A stretch of 41,934 nt of DNA from an uncultured Oscillospiraceae bacterium (GTDB taxonomy: Bacteria; Bacillota; Clostridia; Oscillospirales; Oscillospiraceae), in the NCBI GenBank assembly GCA_944385535.1, contig CALWXR010000023.1, forward strand, positions 1-41,934, written 5' to 3'. Both the position numbers and the translations under genes were made by a program. The notes under the pieces are model-generated. The model was not told the origin of the DNA. It ran no database searches and worked only from the letters and a program-made list of their open reading frames with translations. Below are positions 35,074 through 41,934 of the stretch, one piece after another (positions within the stretch are counted from its first letter, which is position 1; every line of letters starts with the position of its first letter).

Positions 35074-35952
35074 TCAACGGACAAAGGAGGTGCTTAAGGT
35101 GCAGCTCCAGGATTCTTCCGGGGCCAGAATGGCGGCGGCGGGCTTTTCCTCCCACTTCCGGCTGCCTTTTTCCATGCTGGGAAGGCTGTGCCAGGGCTCA
35201 ATGCACACAAATTTGGGAACGCCGGGCTTGCTCCAGATCAGGGTGTAGGGGAAATCCCGGATATTGCATACAACGCCCCGGCCCGTGTCCTTTTCGTAAA
35301 GGCCAAGGGTTTCCGAGTTCAGGTTCACCATGCAGTGGCTGTCCTTTTCAAACAGCTTTTCATCCAGAGGCAGGGCGATGATGTTGGAGCCCAGGGTGTA
35401 AAATTTTCCGTTGAGCAGTCCGTTGGGCTGGGTGCTCAGGCAGATGGGGGACTCCATCTGGGAAAACCGCAGCTCATAATCCTCATAGGTATGGTTTTCG
35501 TCAAAGGGAACGGTAAAGGCCGGGTGGTAGCCGATGCCGAAGGGCATGGCTTCCTCGTCCAGGTTCTCCACCTCCAAAGTATGATGCAGGGTGTCCCCTT
35601 CCAGGGTGAAGGTGGAAACCAGGCGGAATTCATAGGGGAATACGGCCAGCGTCTCCTGGCTGCTGCACAGCTCCATCACAATGGTGTCCCGGGTCTTGCC
35701 CAGGAAGGTGTGCTCTATCTTCCGGGCGAAGCCGTGCTGGCCGGAGGCAAAGATCCCTCCCTTGGCTTTGATCTGTCCATTCACCACCTTACCGGTGTGG
35801 GGGAACAGAATAGGCGCGTGATAGCCCCAGACCGCCTCGTCCGCCTGCCACATATGCTCCACGCCGTCACATTTGCGGATTACGCTTTTCACCTGGGCTC
35901 CCCAAGTGGTGACCGTCAGGGACAGGTAATCGTTTTCAATGGTGTATTCCAT
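35074..35952 (-). CDS. Aldose 1-epimerase family protein (galactose mutarotase-like)
   Basis: A 292-aa beta-sandwich protein. It begins YTIENDYLSLTVTTWGAQVKSV, and has HAPILFPHTGKVVNGQ, HGFARK (catalytic histidine region), GIGYHPAF (second histidine) and VCIEPWHSLPS with the catalytic glutamate region near residue 257. Members interconvert sugar anomers or act on unknown hexose phosphates; the substrate cannot be told here. AAGGAGG lies upstream of the ATG at 35952. It follows uppP by 33 nt on the same strand and is probably cotranscribed, without an obvious functional link. Confidence 0.87.
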   Translation of the reverse strand: MEYTIENDYLSLTVTTWGAQVKSVIRKCDGVEHMWQADEAVWGYHAPILFPHTGKVVNGQIKAKGGIFASGQHGFARKIEHTFLGKTRDTIVMELCSSQETLAVFPYEFRLVSTFTLEGDTLHHTLEVENLDEEAMPFGIGYHPAFTVPFDENHTYEDYELRFSQMESPICLSTQPNGLLNGKFYTLGSNIIALPLDEKLFEKDSHCMVNLNSETLGLYEKDTGRGVVCNIRDFPYTLIWSKPGVPKFVCIEPWHSLPSMEKGSRKWEEKPAAAILAPEESWSCTLSTSFVR

Positions 35953-35985
35953 AATGATTTTCCTCCTTATGTTTATTTCAGCCGT

Positions 35986-36807
35986 TTAACCGGCAATCGC
36001 GAAGTAAAGAAGCACCACACCGCCCAGGACAATCCGGTACACGCCGAAGGCGGAGAAGGAGTGCTTGCGCACATATTCCATCAGGCCCCGGATCACCACC
36101 ATGCTCACCAGGAAGGACACCAGGCAGCCCACAATCAGCACCGCCACCTCGGTTCCCGTGGCGCTGACGCCGCTTGCCAGGAATTTCGCTCCCTTAATCA
36201 GGGAAGCCCCCAGCATGGTGGGAATGGCCATAAAGAAGGAGAACTCCGCTCCGGCGCTTCGGCCCACGCCGATGAGAATGGCGCCTAAAATGGTGGAGCC
36301 GCTGCGGGAGGTGCCGGGGATCAGGCTCAGGCACTGAAACAGACCGATGTACAAGGCGGTCTTATAGTCAATCTGGTGCACGTCCGTGATCCGGGGCTGC
36401 TTCCCCTGATTGTGCTTCTCCACCAGAATGAAGGCCACGCCATAGACGATCAGGGCAATGGCAACCACCACGCCGTTGTGAAGGTGCTCATCCATCCAGT
36501 CGTCAAACAGCACGCCCACCAGGCCCGAAGGGATGATGGCGGCGCAGACCTTAAACCAAAGCTGCCAGGTCTGCTTTTGTTCATCGGCGGCTTTTCCGAA
36601 GGGGTTCAGCTTATGGAAGAACAGAACGATCACCGCCACAATGGCCCCCAGCTGAATCACCACATCGAACATGCTCTGAAATTCCTGGGACACGTTCAGG
36701 TTCACGAATTCATTGAGCAGGATCAAATGGCCGGTGGAGGAGATGGGAAGCCATTCCGTCACACCCTCCACAATGCCGAAGAGAATGGCCTTCAATATTT
36801 CGATCAT
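35986..36807 (-). CDS. uppP: Undecaprenyl-diphosphatase (BacA/UppP)
   Basis: A 273-aa polytopic membrane phosphatase that regenerates undecaprenyl phosphate, the lipid carrier for peptidoglycan, and gives some bacitracin tolerance. Both active-site motifs are present: GVTEWLPISSTGHL near residue 15 and PGTSRSGSTIL near residue 160. ATG 36807 is preferred over 36825 because GGAAAGGAAAC precedes it. First gene of a two-gene unit with the epimerase-like gene. Confidence 0.94.
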   Translation of the reverse strand: MIEILKAILFGIVEGVTEWLPISSTGHLILLNEFVNLNVSQEFQSMFDVVIQLGAIVAVIVLFFHKLNPFGKAADEQKQTWQLWFKVCAAIIPSGLVGVLFDDWMDEHLHNGVVVAIALIVYGVAFILVEKHNQGKQPRITDVHQIDYKTALYIGLFQCLSLIPGTSRSGSTILGAILIGVGRSAGAEFSFFMAIPTMLGASLIKGAKFLASGVSATGTEVAVLIVGCLVSFLVSMVVIRGLMEYVRKHSFSAFGVYRIVLGGVVLLYFAIAG

Positions 36808-36866
36808 AGATTGTTTCCTTTCCAAAACACAGGCTTCCGGCAGGAAAAACCCCTGCCCATACTACC

Positions 36867-36895
36867 ATAATAACCCCAATGGGAGCATTTTGCAA
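36867..36895 (-). promoter_or_regulatory. Promoter of uppP
   Basis: On the minus strand TTGCAA (36895-36890), 17-nt spacer, TATTAT (36872-36867). Confidence 0.6.
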
Positions 36896-36923
36896 GCATA
36901 ACTTCTGCGTTCACAAATTGCGG

Positions 36924-36973
36924 TTTAACTCTTAACAAATTGTTCATGCCAATCCACAATTTTTCGGTATAAT
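36924..36973 (+). promoter_or_regulatory. Promoter region of the two-component/htrA operon
   Basis: TATAAT (36968-36973) is a perfect -10, but no -35 stands at 17 nt. Upstream, TTAAC is repeated at 36925 and 36932, followed by the palindrome AACAAATTGTT (36934-36944). A weak -35 with nearby repeats suggests activator dependence; autoregulation by the response regulator is inferred only. Confidence 0.45.
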
Positions 36974-37015
36974 AATGAAAAAGGACAATAATTCAAATAT
37001 GGGGGGATTTACGTT

Positions 37016-37702
37016 ATGGCTATTTCCGTATTGATCGTGGAGGACGATCGAAATATTGCCGAGCTGCTGCAAATGTATCTGGAAAAAGAGGGCTACGCGG
37101 TCACCGTTGCCAACGACGGCGGCCAGGGTCTGGCGAAATACCGGGCCATTAAGCCGGATCTGGTGCTGCTGGACGTGATGATGCCGGTGATGGACGGCTG
37201 GGCGGTTTGCAAGGCCATCCGCTCCGAAGCTCAGACGCCCATCATCATGCTCACCGCCAAGGGGGAGACCGACGATAAGGTGACGGGCCTGAAATCCGGC
37301 GCCGACGACTATATCACCAAGCCCTTCGAAATGAAGGAGGTGCTGGCCCGGATTGAAGCGGTGCTTCGACGCTCTTCCGGCGTCTCCGCAGAGAAAAAAG
37401 CCCGCCGTCTGGTGTTCGACAAGCTGATCATCGACATGGACGCCTTCGAACTGACGGTGGACGGCAAGAAGGTGGACACGCCGCCGAAAGAGATGGAGCT
37501 GCTTTACTACCTGGCCTCCTCTCCCAACCGGGTCTACACCCGCAACCAGCTGCTGGACGAGGTGTGGGGCTTTGACTACTTCGGCGATTCCCGCACCGTG
37601 GACGTTCATGTAAAGCGTCTGCGGGAAAAGCTGGAGGGCGTCAGCGAAAACTGGAGTTTGAAAACCGTATGGGGCGTGGGATATAAGTTTGAGGTGCTGT
37701 AA
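37016..37702 (+). CDS. OmpR/PhoB-family response regulator
   Basis: A 228-aa DNA-binding regulator. The receiver domain has the acidic pair EDD near residue 9, phospho-acceptor Asp53 in LLDVMMPVMDGW, the switch Thr in MLTAKGE, and Lys in YITKPFE. The C-terminal winged helix has KEMELLYYL and SRTVDVHVKRLREKLE, WGVGYKF. It pairs with the kinase gene that begins 2 nt after its stop. Confidence 0.95.
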   Translation: MAISVLIVEDDRNIAELLQMYLEKEGYAVTVANDGGQGLAKYRAIKPDLVLLDVMMPVMDGWAVCKAIRSEAQTPIIMLTAKGETDDKVTGLKSGADDYITKPFEMKEVLARIEAVLRRSSGVSAEKKARRLVFDKLIIDMDAFELTVDGKKVDTPPKEMELLYYLASSPNRVYTRNQLLDEVWGFDYFGDSRTVDVHVKRLREKLEGVSENWSLKTVWGVGYKFEVL

Positions 37703-37704
37703 GC

Positions 37705-39129
37705 ATGAAAACATCCTTTGGCCGCAGCTTTTTTACCACTGCCGCCCTTTTGCTGCTGGCTCTGACCATTCTGGGTGCCTCTTTTCAGATGCAGATCAAA
37801 GACTATCTGATAAAGAACACCGTTTCAGACCTGCAGCAGGATGCCACCATCATCGCCAATCTGGCCTCCGCCTACTCCCATGACGGCGACCTGATCAACG
37901 GGGAATTCCTGCTGAACCTGGATATCATATCCCGGATTTCCGATTCCGACACGGTGATCTGCAACGCCGATGGCAGAGTGGTGCTCTGCTCCGACGCCCT
38001 GTCCGGCTGTGAGCATCAGGGCCTGCAATTAAACCAGGAGTATCTGGAAAAGATCATTACCAATGGGGGAGATACCACCGAAGGGGTCGTCCGGGGTCTG
38101 TACACCGACAGGCGCTATGTTGTCTCTGTTCCCATTTACGGTGAGGAGCTGTTAAGCGGCATTGTCATTGTGTCCATCCCCACCGACTCCACCAACCTGA
38201 TCCTGAACCGGATCTCCAACATTTTCCTCACCGCGGCCTTGTTTGTGGTGCTGATCTCCGTGCTGGCCGCCTCCGCCTTTGCCCGGCGGGAGAGCCGCCC
38301 CCTGCGGGACATGGCGAAAACCGCCACCGCCTTCGGCCACGGCAACCTGGAAGCCCGGGTCAAGCTGGAGGACGACTACTCCGAGGAAATGGAGGAGCTG
38401 GCGGTGGCCTTCAACAACATGGCCCGCTCCCTGCAAAAAAGCGAATACCGCCGTCAGGAATTTGTAGCCAACGTATCCCATGAACTGAAAACCCCCATGA
38501 CCACCATCTCCGGCTATGTGGACGGCATTCTGGACGGCACCATCCCGGAAGAGCGTCGGGAGCATTATCTGCGCATCGTCTCCGATGAGACAAAGCGCTT
38601 AAGCCGCCTGGTTCGCAGCATGCTGGATATCAGCCAGCTGCAAAACGAAGGCGGAATCCCGGAGGAGAAAAAAATCCACTTCGATTTGGTGGAATGCGCC
38701 GGTCAGGTGCTGGTGACCTTTGAAAAGAAGATCAACGACAAGCACATCAACGTGGATGTGGATATGCCGGAGCATCCGGTATACACCATGGCCAATCAGG
38801 ACTACATCACCCAGGTGATCTACAATCTGCTGGACAACGCGGTAAAGTTCTGCCCGGAAAGAGGCTCCCTGGGCTTAAAGATCCGGGAAGGGGGCAGCAA
38901 GGCCTACGTCTCCATTTCCAATGACGGCGATACCATTCCGGCCGATGAGCTGCCCCTGGTATTCGACCGGTTCCACAAGATCGACAAATCCCGCTCCCAG
39001 AATCGGGACGGCTGGGGCCTGGGGCTGTACATTGTCAAAACCATTGTATGCAGCCACGGGGAGAACATTTCCGTCAGCTCCAAGGACGGCAGGACGGAAT
39101 TCACCTTTACGATGCCCCTTGTCAATTAA
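37705..39129 (+). CDS. Membrane sensor histidine kinase
   Basis: A 474-aa kinase. Transmembrane helix 1 (about 9-27) and helix 2 (about 163-187) enclose an extracytoplasmic sensor of about 135 residues. A HAMP linker follows, then HisKA with His259 in NVSHELKTPM, the N box near YNLLDNAVKFC, and the G box GWGLGLYIVK. The start overlaps the regulator's context (GAGGTG upstream). Domain order matches the PhoR/VanS group. The neighbouring htrA gene suggests sensing of envelope or protein-quality stress; this is inference. Confidence 0.94.
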   Translation: MKTSFGRSFFTTAALLLLALTILGASFQMQIKDYLIKNTVSDLQQDATIIANLASAYSHDGDLINGEFLLNLDIISRISDSDTVICNADGRVVLCSDALSGCEHQGLQLNQEYLEKIITNGGDTTEGVVRGLYTDRRYVVSVPIYGEELLSGIVIVSIPTDSTNLILNRISNIFLTAALFVVLISVLAASAFARRESRPLRDMAKTATAFGHGNLEARVKLEDDYSEEMEELAVAFNNMARSLQKSEYRRQEFVANVSHELKTPMTTISGYVDGILDGTIPEERREHYLRIVSDETKRLSRLVRSMLDISQLQNEGGIPEEKKIHFDLVECAGQVLVTFEKKINDKHINVDVDMPEHPVYTMANQDYITQVIYNLLDNAVKFCPERGSLGLKIREGGSKAYVSISNDGDTIPADELPLVFDRFHKIDKSRSQNRDGWGLGLYIVKTIVCSHGENISVSSKDGRTEFTFTMPLVN

Positions 39130-39184
39130 CCCGTTTCTCTTTTTCCGAAGGACACGCTTCGGATCCTTTCTTTGAGGTATTCCT

Positions 39185-40447
39185 ATGGATCAACGCAAAC
39201 ATCATTATCAAGAACATCCCTGGGATGACAGCGTCTACGGCACCGGACGGACGGAACCTCCGAAAAATCGGGGAGGGCTTATAGCCCTGCTGCTGATTTT
39301 CATTATCTTCCTGTGCGGCATCATTACGGCGCTGAGCATTCTCAACGTTCGGCTGTTCCGGGAACTGAATACTCAGGAGGAATCCGACCTTTCCCTGTCC
39401 TTCTCCTCCTGCGAAACAACCCCTGTGGAGATCTCCACCAGGATGGAAGAAACCACCCAGGCCACCGTACCCCAGGGCAGCCATTCCATCGTTCTGCAGC
39501 AGGCTCCCGTGGTCACGGACAGTGAAAGCGGCACCGGCGAGCTGTCATTGCAGCAGATTTACAAGAACAACATCAACTCGGTGGTCTCCATTATGTGCGA
39601 ACAGGAAACCGGCAGCTCCAGCGGCACCGGCGTGATCCTATCTCAGGACGGCTACATCGTCACCAACTGTCATGTGGTGGAGGACGCGGATGCCATCACC
39701 GTCCGGCTGACCGACGAGCGGGATTTTTCCGCCATGCTGGTGGGCACCGACGCGGTTTCCGATCTGGCGGTGCTGTATATTGAAGCGGATAATCTGCTTC
39801 CTGCCCAGTTCGGCAATTCCGACAGCTTACAGGTGGGCGACAGCGTCACCGCCATCGGCGACCCCCTGGGGGTGGAATTCCGGGGCACCTACACCAACGG
39901 CATTGTCTCCGCCATCAACCGGGACGTAACGGTGGACGGGCGAACCATGACCCTGATCCAAACCAACGCCGCCCTGAACTCCGGCAATTCCGGCGGCCCT
40001 CTGATCAACTGCTACGGTCAGGTCATCGGCATCAACACCATGAAAATCAGCGCCTTCACCAACGCCGCCGGTGTGGAGGGTCTGGGCTTTGCCATCCCCA
40101 GCTCCACGGTAAAGAATGTGGTGGAGCAGCTGATCAACCAGGGCTATGTGTCCGGACGGCCCACCCTGGGCATTGAAGGAGAGGCCCTATCCACCTTCTA
40201 CCAGCACTATTACCGGCTTCCCGCGGGCCTGTATATCACCGACATCGCGTCCGGATGCGACGCGGACAGGAAGGGCCTGGAGGAAGGGGATATCCTCATG
40301 AGCATCGCCGGTACCGGAGTCACCACCATGGACGATCTGAACGCTGTGGTATACGGTTACGCCGTCGGCGACACCGTGGATGTAATCATCTACCGGGGCG
40401 GCAATCAGTACCGGGTGGATCTGACCCTGGAAGAGGACAAGGGCTGA
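39185..40447 (+). CDS. htrA: HtrA/DegP-like membrane-anchored serine protease with PDZ domain
   Basis: A 420-aa protease for misfolded exported proteins. A short basic cytoplasmic start is followed by a membrane helix (about 35-58), a Thr/Ser/Glu-rich linker, the trypsin-like domain with triad His163 (TNCHVVE), Asp193 (SDLAVLYI) and Ser269 (NSGNSGGPL), and one PDZ domain (about 325-415, with LYITDIASGCDA and GLEEGDILMSIAG). Domain architecture equals Bacillus HtrA-type proteins. It lies 55 nt after the kinase gene in the same direction. CssRS-HtrA is the best known analogous pairing; orthology is not claimed. Confidence 0.92.
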   Translation: MDQRKHHYQEHPWDDSVYGTGRTEPPKNRGGLIALLLIFIIFLCGIITALSILNVRLFRELNTQEESDLSLSFSSCETTPVEISTRMEETTQATVPQGSHSIVLQQAPVVTDSESGTGELSLQQIYKNNINSVVSIMCEQETGSSSGTGVILSQDGYIVTNCHVVEDADAITVRLTDERDFSAMLVGTDAVSDLAVLYIEADNLLPAQFGNSDSLQVGDSVTAIGDPLGVEFRGTYTNGIVSAINRDVTVDGRTMTLIQTNAALNSGNSGGPLINCYGQVIGINTMKISAFTNAAGVEGLGFAIPSSTVKNVVEQLINQGYVSGRPTLGIEGEALSTFYQHYYRLPAGLYITDIASGCDADRKGLEEGDILMSIAGTGVTTMDDLNAVVYGYAVGDTVDVIIYRGGNQYRVDLTLEEDKG

Positions 40448-40452
40448 TATAC

Positions 40453-40748
40453 GCGGGGGCTATGCCCCCGCCCCAGATTGTCGATAAACCCGCTGGCGCG
40501 GCAGCACCCAAGGCCCCCTTGTGTAAAGGGGGCTGTCATGCGAACAGCATGACTGGGGGATTGTTGCGGAAGGATGCTGCGTTTTCTCCGGAATTGTAGG
40601 CGAATTCCTAATATTCTTCCGCAACAATCTCTCCGTCACGGCTGACGCCGCGACACCTCCCTTTACACAAGGGAGGCATAGGCGCGGTGCTTGTGTGTAA
40701 ATTTCTACGCTGAAACTATCTATTCGAATGCGGGGGCTATGCCCCCGC
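40453..40748. repeat. Nested palindromic intergenic element flanked by identical hairpins
   Basis: This gap (40448-40833) has no gene. Two identical 19-bp hairpins, GCGGGGGC-TAT-GCCCCCGC, lie at 40453-40471 and 40730-40748. Between them is a long inverted repeat: 40512-40537 against 40650-40676 (imperfect, core CTTGTGTAAAGGG), and GATTGTTGCGGAAG (40559-40572) against its exact complement (40616-40629). A central GGAATT/AATTCC pair completes it. The CCTTGTGTAAAGGG core resembles an intergenic repeat common in gut Clostridia. No transposase is present. Confidence 0.8.
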
Positions 40749-40833
40749 CCATCGCTTTTTCCCCTTTTCTTTCAAAACCCGGACAGGGCGGCAGCCTTGT
40801 CCTTAAATTCATTCAGTAATCGAGGTCATGTTT

Positions 40834-41568
40834 ATGGAACCCATTTATCAACAGGATTTTGAGATCACCGACGCCCTGGTGGACCGCTACGGCCGTCTGA
40901 AGCCCTCCTCCATTCTATATATTGCCCAGGAGGTGGCAGGCTTCCATTCCGAGCTTCTTCGGGTGGACTATGACTCCCTGGCCCGTCAGCGGATGTTCTG
41001 GGCGGTGACCCGGCATAAGGTACAGATCACCCGGATCCCCCAGCGGGGGGAGACCATCCATGTGGAGACCTGGCCCATGCCCCCCACCCGGGTGGCCTAT
41101 CCCCGCTCCATGGTAGCCTACGACGAGAAGGGCAAAGAGGTGTTCCGCTCCATCAGCCTGTGGGTACTTATGAATCTGGACACCCGGAGCATGATCCTGC
41201 CCTCCAAAAGCGGCATCGTTCTGTCCGGCACCCTCCGGGGTACAGAGCTGGCCAGTCCCACCGGGCTCATGGCCAAGGTCATGAACAACCGGCGGAAAAG
41301 AACGGTATGCTTCACGGATCTGGATCGAAACGGCCATATGAACAACACCCGGTATTTGGACTGGATTGACGATCTTCTGCCCAGCGCCTTCCATGAGGGA
41401 AGAAACCTTCAGGAAATGACCGTGTGCTATCTCAGCGAGGCCAGAGAGGGCCAGGAGCTGGAATTCCACTGGGACTTTGTAGCGGACAACTGCCTGCAGT
41501 CAGACGCCTACCGCCAGGGTCAGGAGCGGCCGGAACGGATCTTCTCCGCCCAGCTGCGCTTCCTTTGA
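40834..41568 (+). CDS. Acyl-ACP thioesterase (double hot-dog fold)
   Basis: A 244-aa enzyme releasing fatty acids from acyl carrier protein. The first hot-dog half starts EITDALVDRYGRLKPSSIL and includes FWAVTRHKVQI and VETWPMPPTR; the second has DLDRNGHMNNTRYLDW, holding the Asn and His of the plant FatA/FatB-type active site. The GAGGT site (40822-40826) fits ATG 40834 (7-nt spacing) better than ATG 40828 (1 nt). It is isolated between a repeat element and the DnaA-box region. Bacterial members may supply free fatty acids or adjust membrane acyl chains. Confidence 0.87.
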   Translation: MEPIYQQDFEITDALVDRYGRLKPSSILYIAQEVAGFHSELLRVDYDSLARQRMFWAVTRHKVQITRIPQRGETIHVETWPMPPTRVAYPRSMVAYDEKGKEVFRSISLWVLMNLDTRSMILPSKSGIVLSGTLRGTELASPTGLMAKVMNNRRKRTVCFTDLDRNGHMNNTRYLDWIDDLLPSAFHEGRNLQEMTVCYLSEAREGQELEFHWDFVADNCLQSDAYRQGQERPERIFSAQLRFL

Positions 41569-41581
41569 TCCGGGGAAATTG

Positions 41582-41795
41582 GTGTTATGTAAATTGTCGA
41601 AATCTCCACAGTTATGCACATAGCTGTGGAGATTTTTCCTTTTGACTGACTTTCCCCCAGATTTATCAACACTTATCCCATTCCGGCCTGTGGAAAAAGC
41701 TGTGGAAAATGTGGATAACTCAAATTATGTAAACAGTTACAATCTGTTACAAACAGTGTTATGTAAATCATTTTCCCAAATTTCCTGGAATATGC
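41582..41795. other. AT-rich DnaA-box cluster, possible replication origin (oriC)
   Basis: DnaA-box matches: TTATGCACA (41612-41620, +), TTATCAACA (41663-41671, +), TTTTCCACA (41689-41697 and 41701-41709, -) and the perfect TTATCCACA (41710-41718, -). A 13-bp direct repeat GTGTTATGTAAAT occurs at 41582-41594 and 41756-41768, with a related TTATGTAAA at 41725. The last 80 bp are AT-rich and could melt. No gene is seen from 41569 to the window end; dnaA is not within the window. The pattern is origin-like but unproven. Confidence 0.6.
41600..41637 (+). terminator. Terminator of the thioesterase gene, with a DnaA box as its loop
   Basis: AAATCTCCACAG (41600-41611) pairs perfectly with 41624-41635, followed by TT. 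The 12-nt loop begins with TTATGCACA (41612-41620), which matches the DnaA-box consensus. Confidence 0.8.
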
Positions 41796-41934
41796 TTATC
41801 GGCTTGGTTCAGCAAAGACTCTGCCAGTGCAGGTGAAAGAGGAATGTTCGTTGGTTTCTCCGAGCTTCCCTGAAAAATGGCGGGCTTAAGGCTGGGCAGT
41901 GATTGGGATGCTGCGTACCGATTCGGGCACCGCA

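Noticed and set aside
36925-36936. TTAAC repeats upstream of the response regulator as a PhoP/PhoB box
   Set aside because: The repeats are 7 bp apart, not the 11-bp period expected for PhoP or PhoB sites, and only two are present.
41877-41934. Open frame running off the window end (ATG at 41877)
   Set aside because: Only 19 codons are visible, with no ribosome site and no recognisable start such as that of DnaA.

Overview
The window reads as a high-GC (coding regions about 60% by eye) Clostridia chromosome, most likely of the Oscillospiraceae/Ruminococcaceae kind. This rests on Gram-positive operon style (strong AGGAGG ribosome sites, sigma-A promoters with 17-nt spacers), a Trp T-box, ECF-type vitamin S components (bioY, thiT), a PdaA-type spore-cortex deacetylase, a MocR regulator and a Na+-pumping decarboxylase. 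All placements are by eye; no database search was possible. No rRNA, tRNA or CRISPR array was seen.

Layout. 1-8.8 kb (+ strand): thiN, a CtpE-like P-type ATPase, a MocR regulator, an ADP-ribosylglycohydrolase-like protein that has lost its metal ligands, an AT-rich GNAT/Nudix pair, bioY and pdaA. 8.8-12.3 kb (- strand): lepA-hemW behind a leader packed with perfect hairpins. 12.4-14.9 kb: two tandem, nearly identical housekeeping sigma factors. 15-18.4 kb: pfkA (-) and ppk1 (+). 18.5-23.4 kb: an AfuABC-type ABC importer with a HAD phosphatase, interrupted by terminators and a 163-bp MITE-like element with a 5-bp target duplication. 23.5-27.9 kb: an SLH-domain exported protein, T-box-controlled trpB2, TPP-riboswitch-controlled thiT (-) and a HIT protein (-). 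28.4-35 kb: pckA (-) facing away from a biotin-dependent, Na+-translocating decarboxylase locus (alpha, epsilon-like, double-biotinyl carrier, delta, beta). 35-36.8 kb (-): aldose epimerase-like protein and uppP. 37-40.4 kb (+): a two-component system with an HtrA protease. 40.4-41.9 kb: a nested palindromic element, an acyl-ACP thioesterase and an AT-rich cluster of DnaA boxes at the window end.

How the parts connect. Oxaloacetate is the shared node of pckA and the decarboxylase locus, which are divergently transcribed. The decarboxylase needs biotin, which bioY would import. Thiamine is imported (thiT, riboswitch-controlled) and pyrophosphorylated (thiN), but from separate loci. The clearest oddities are the hairpin array in the lepA leader, the duplicated rpoD, the carrier protein with two biotinylation sites, the Mmd-like small subunits beside an OadA-type alpha subunit, the degenerate ADP-ribosylglycohydrolase, and the possible replication origin at the right edge.
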